Source: an uncultured Pseudogracilibacillus sp.
GTDB taxonomy: Bacteria > Bacillota > Bacilli > Bacillales > Amphibacillaceae
Direction: 5' to 3'
DNA: 7,155 nt
NCBI GenBank assembly: GCA_937960785.1
Contig: CALGOZ010000011.1
Span: forward strand, 1-7,155
Positions 6,966-7,155 of this stretch are shown piece by piece; the first letter of the stretch is position 1; each line of letters begins with the position of its first letter. Below the pieces are notes generated by a model. It saw only the letters and a program-made list of their open reading frames with translations. It was not told the DNA's origin and made no database searches. Position numbers and translations under genes: made by a program.

Positions 6966-7155
6966 ATTTAAGATTTATGAAGGCTGTAACCATTGATATG
7001 ATAAGGTTTATAAAGAGTCTGATGTACGCTTTATATTTTGTGATTATAAAAATGTCACAGAAACTTCACATTCTGCTACACATTTTCCCTTAAATATTTG
7101 GTGTTTATTTAAAGATTTTAATGGTTTTTTCTTCATCATCTTTGCGTAACTCCTT

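Larger units (their letters stand above)
6784..7010. repeat. pair of 20-bp imperfect direct repeats
   Basis: CATTGATTTAATAAGGTTTT (6784-6803) and CATTGATATGATAAGGTTTA (6991-7010) agree at 17 of 20 positions and lie 207 bp apart. The first copy spans the loop and the edge of the perfect hairpin. The ACTACACAAAT-type repeats lie between the two copies. Confidence 0.5.
6815..7155. other. non-coding, repeat-rich region at the window end
   Basis: I find no gene I can support. Frames here are short: a 38-codon + strand frame at 6977-7093 lacks a ribosome binding site, and a 31-codon minus strand frame at 7139-7044 has AAGGAG ahead of it but no recognisable product. The region holds the repeats listed separately. 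The sequence stops before any neighbouring gene appears. Confidence 0.55.

Noticed and set aside
6977..7093. 38-codon + strand frame in the repeat region
   Set aside because: No ribosome binding site, no recognisable motif, and it runs through repeat-rich AT sequence.

Overview
The window reads as AT-rich chromosomal DNA from a low-GC Gram-positive bacterium, most likely Bacillales/Bacillaceae. The evidence is the AGGAGG-type ribosome binding sites, use of TTG and GTG starts, the short Q-loop form of CydA, the cydA-cydB-ABC-ABC gene order known from Bacillus subtilis, and tRNA genes that lack an encoded CCA end. I cannot name the species.

Layout: 1-379 is a very AT-rich non-coding upstream region with several dyads and one short tandem repeat. 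380-6216 is one tightly packed four-gene operon on the + strand: cydA, cydB, then two fused permease-ATPase ABC genes of the CydD and CydC types. The first two genes overlap by 11 bp, the next gap is 3 bp, and the last two overlap by up to 17 bp. 6217-6511 is non-coding with imperfect hairpins and no convincing U-tailed terminator. 6512-6540 is a perfect-consensus sigma-A promoter driving tRNA-Gly(UCC) at 6571-6641 and tRNA-Arg(UCU) at 6650-6723. 6769-6814 holds a perfect 16-bp hairpin. 6815-7155 holds no gene I can support but has a cluster of short direct and inverted repeats (ACTACACAAAT family and others).

How the genes work together: CydA and CydB form cytochrome bd, a high-affinity quinol oxidase that reduces O2 to water. 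The two ABC half-transporters should form the CydDC heterodimer needed for bd assembly, by exporting thiol reductants and/or handling heme according to work in other bacteria. All the residues I checked in the haem-ligand, Walker A, signature, Walker B and H-loop motifs are present, so the operon looks intact and functional.

Novelty: the protein-coding part is ordinary. The stretch most worth a second look is the repeat cluster just downstream of tRNA-Arg. It resembles the arm-type integrase-binding region at the end of a tRNA-integrated mobile element, although no integrase or duplicated tRNA end lies inside the window. Secondary points are a strong GC hairpin inside the first codons of cydD and the dyad-rich upstream region of cydA.
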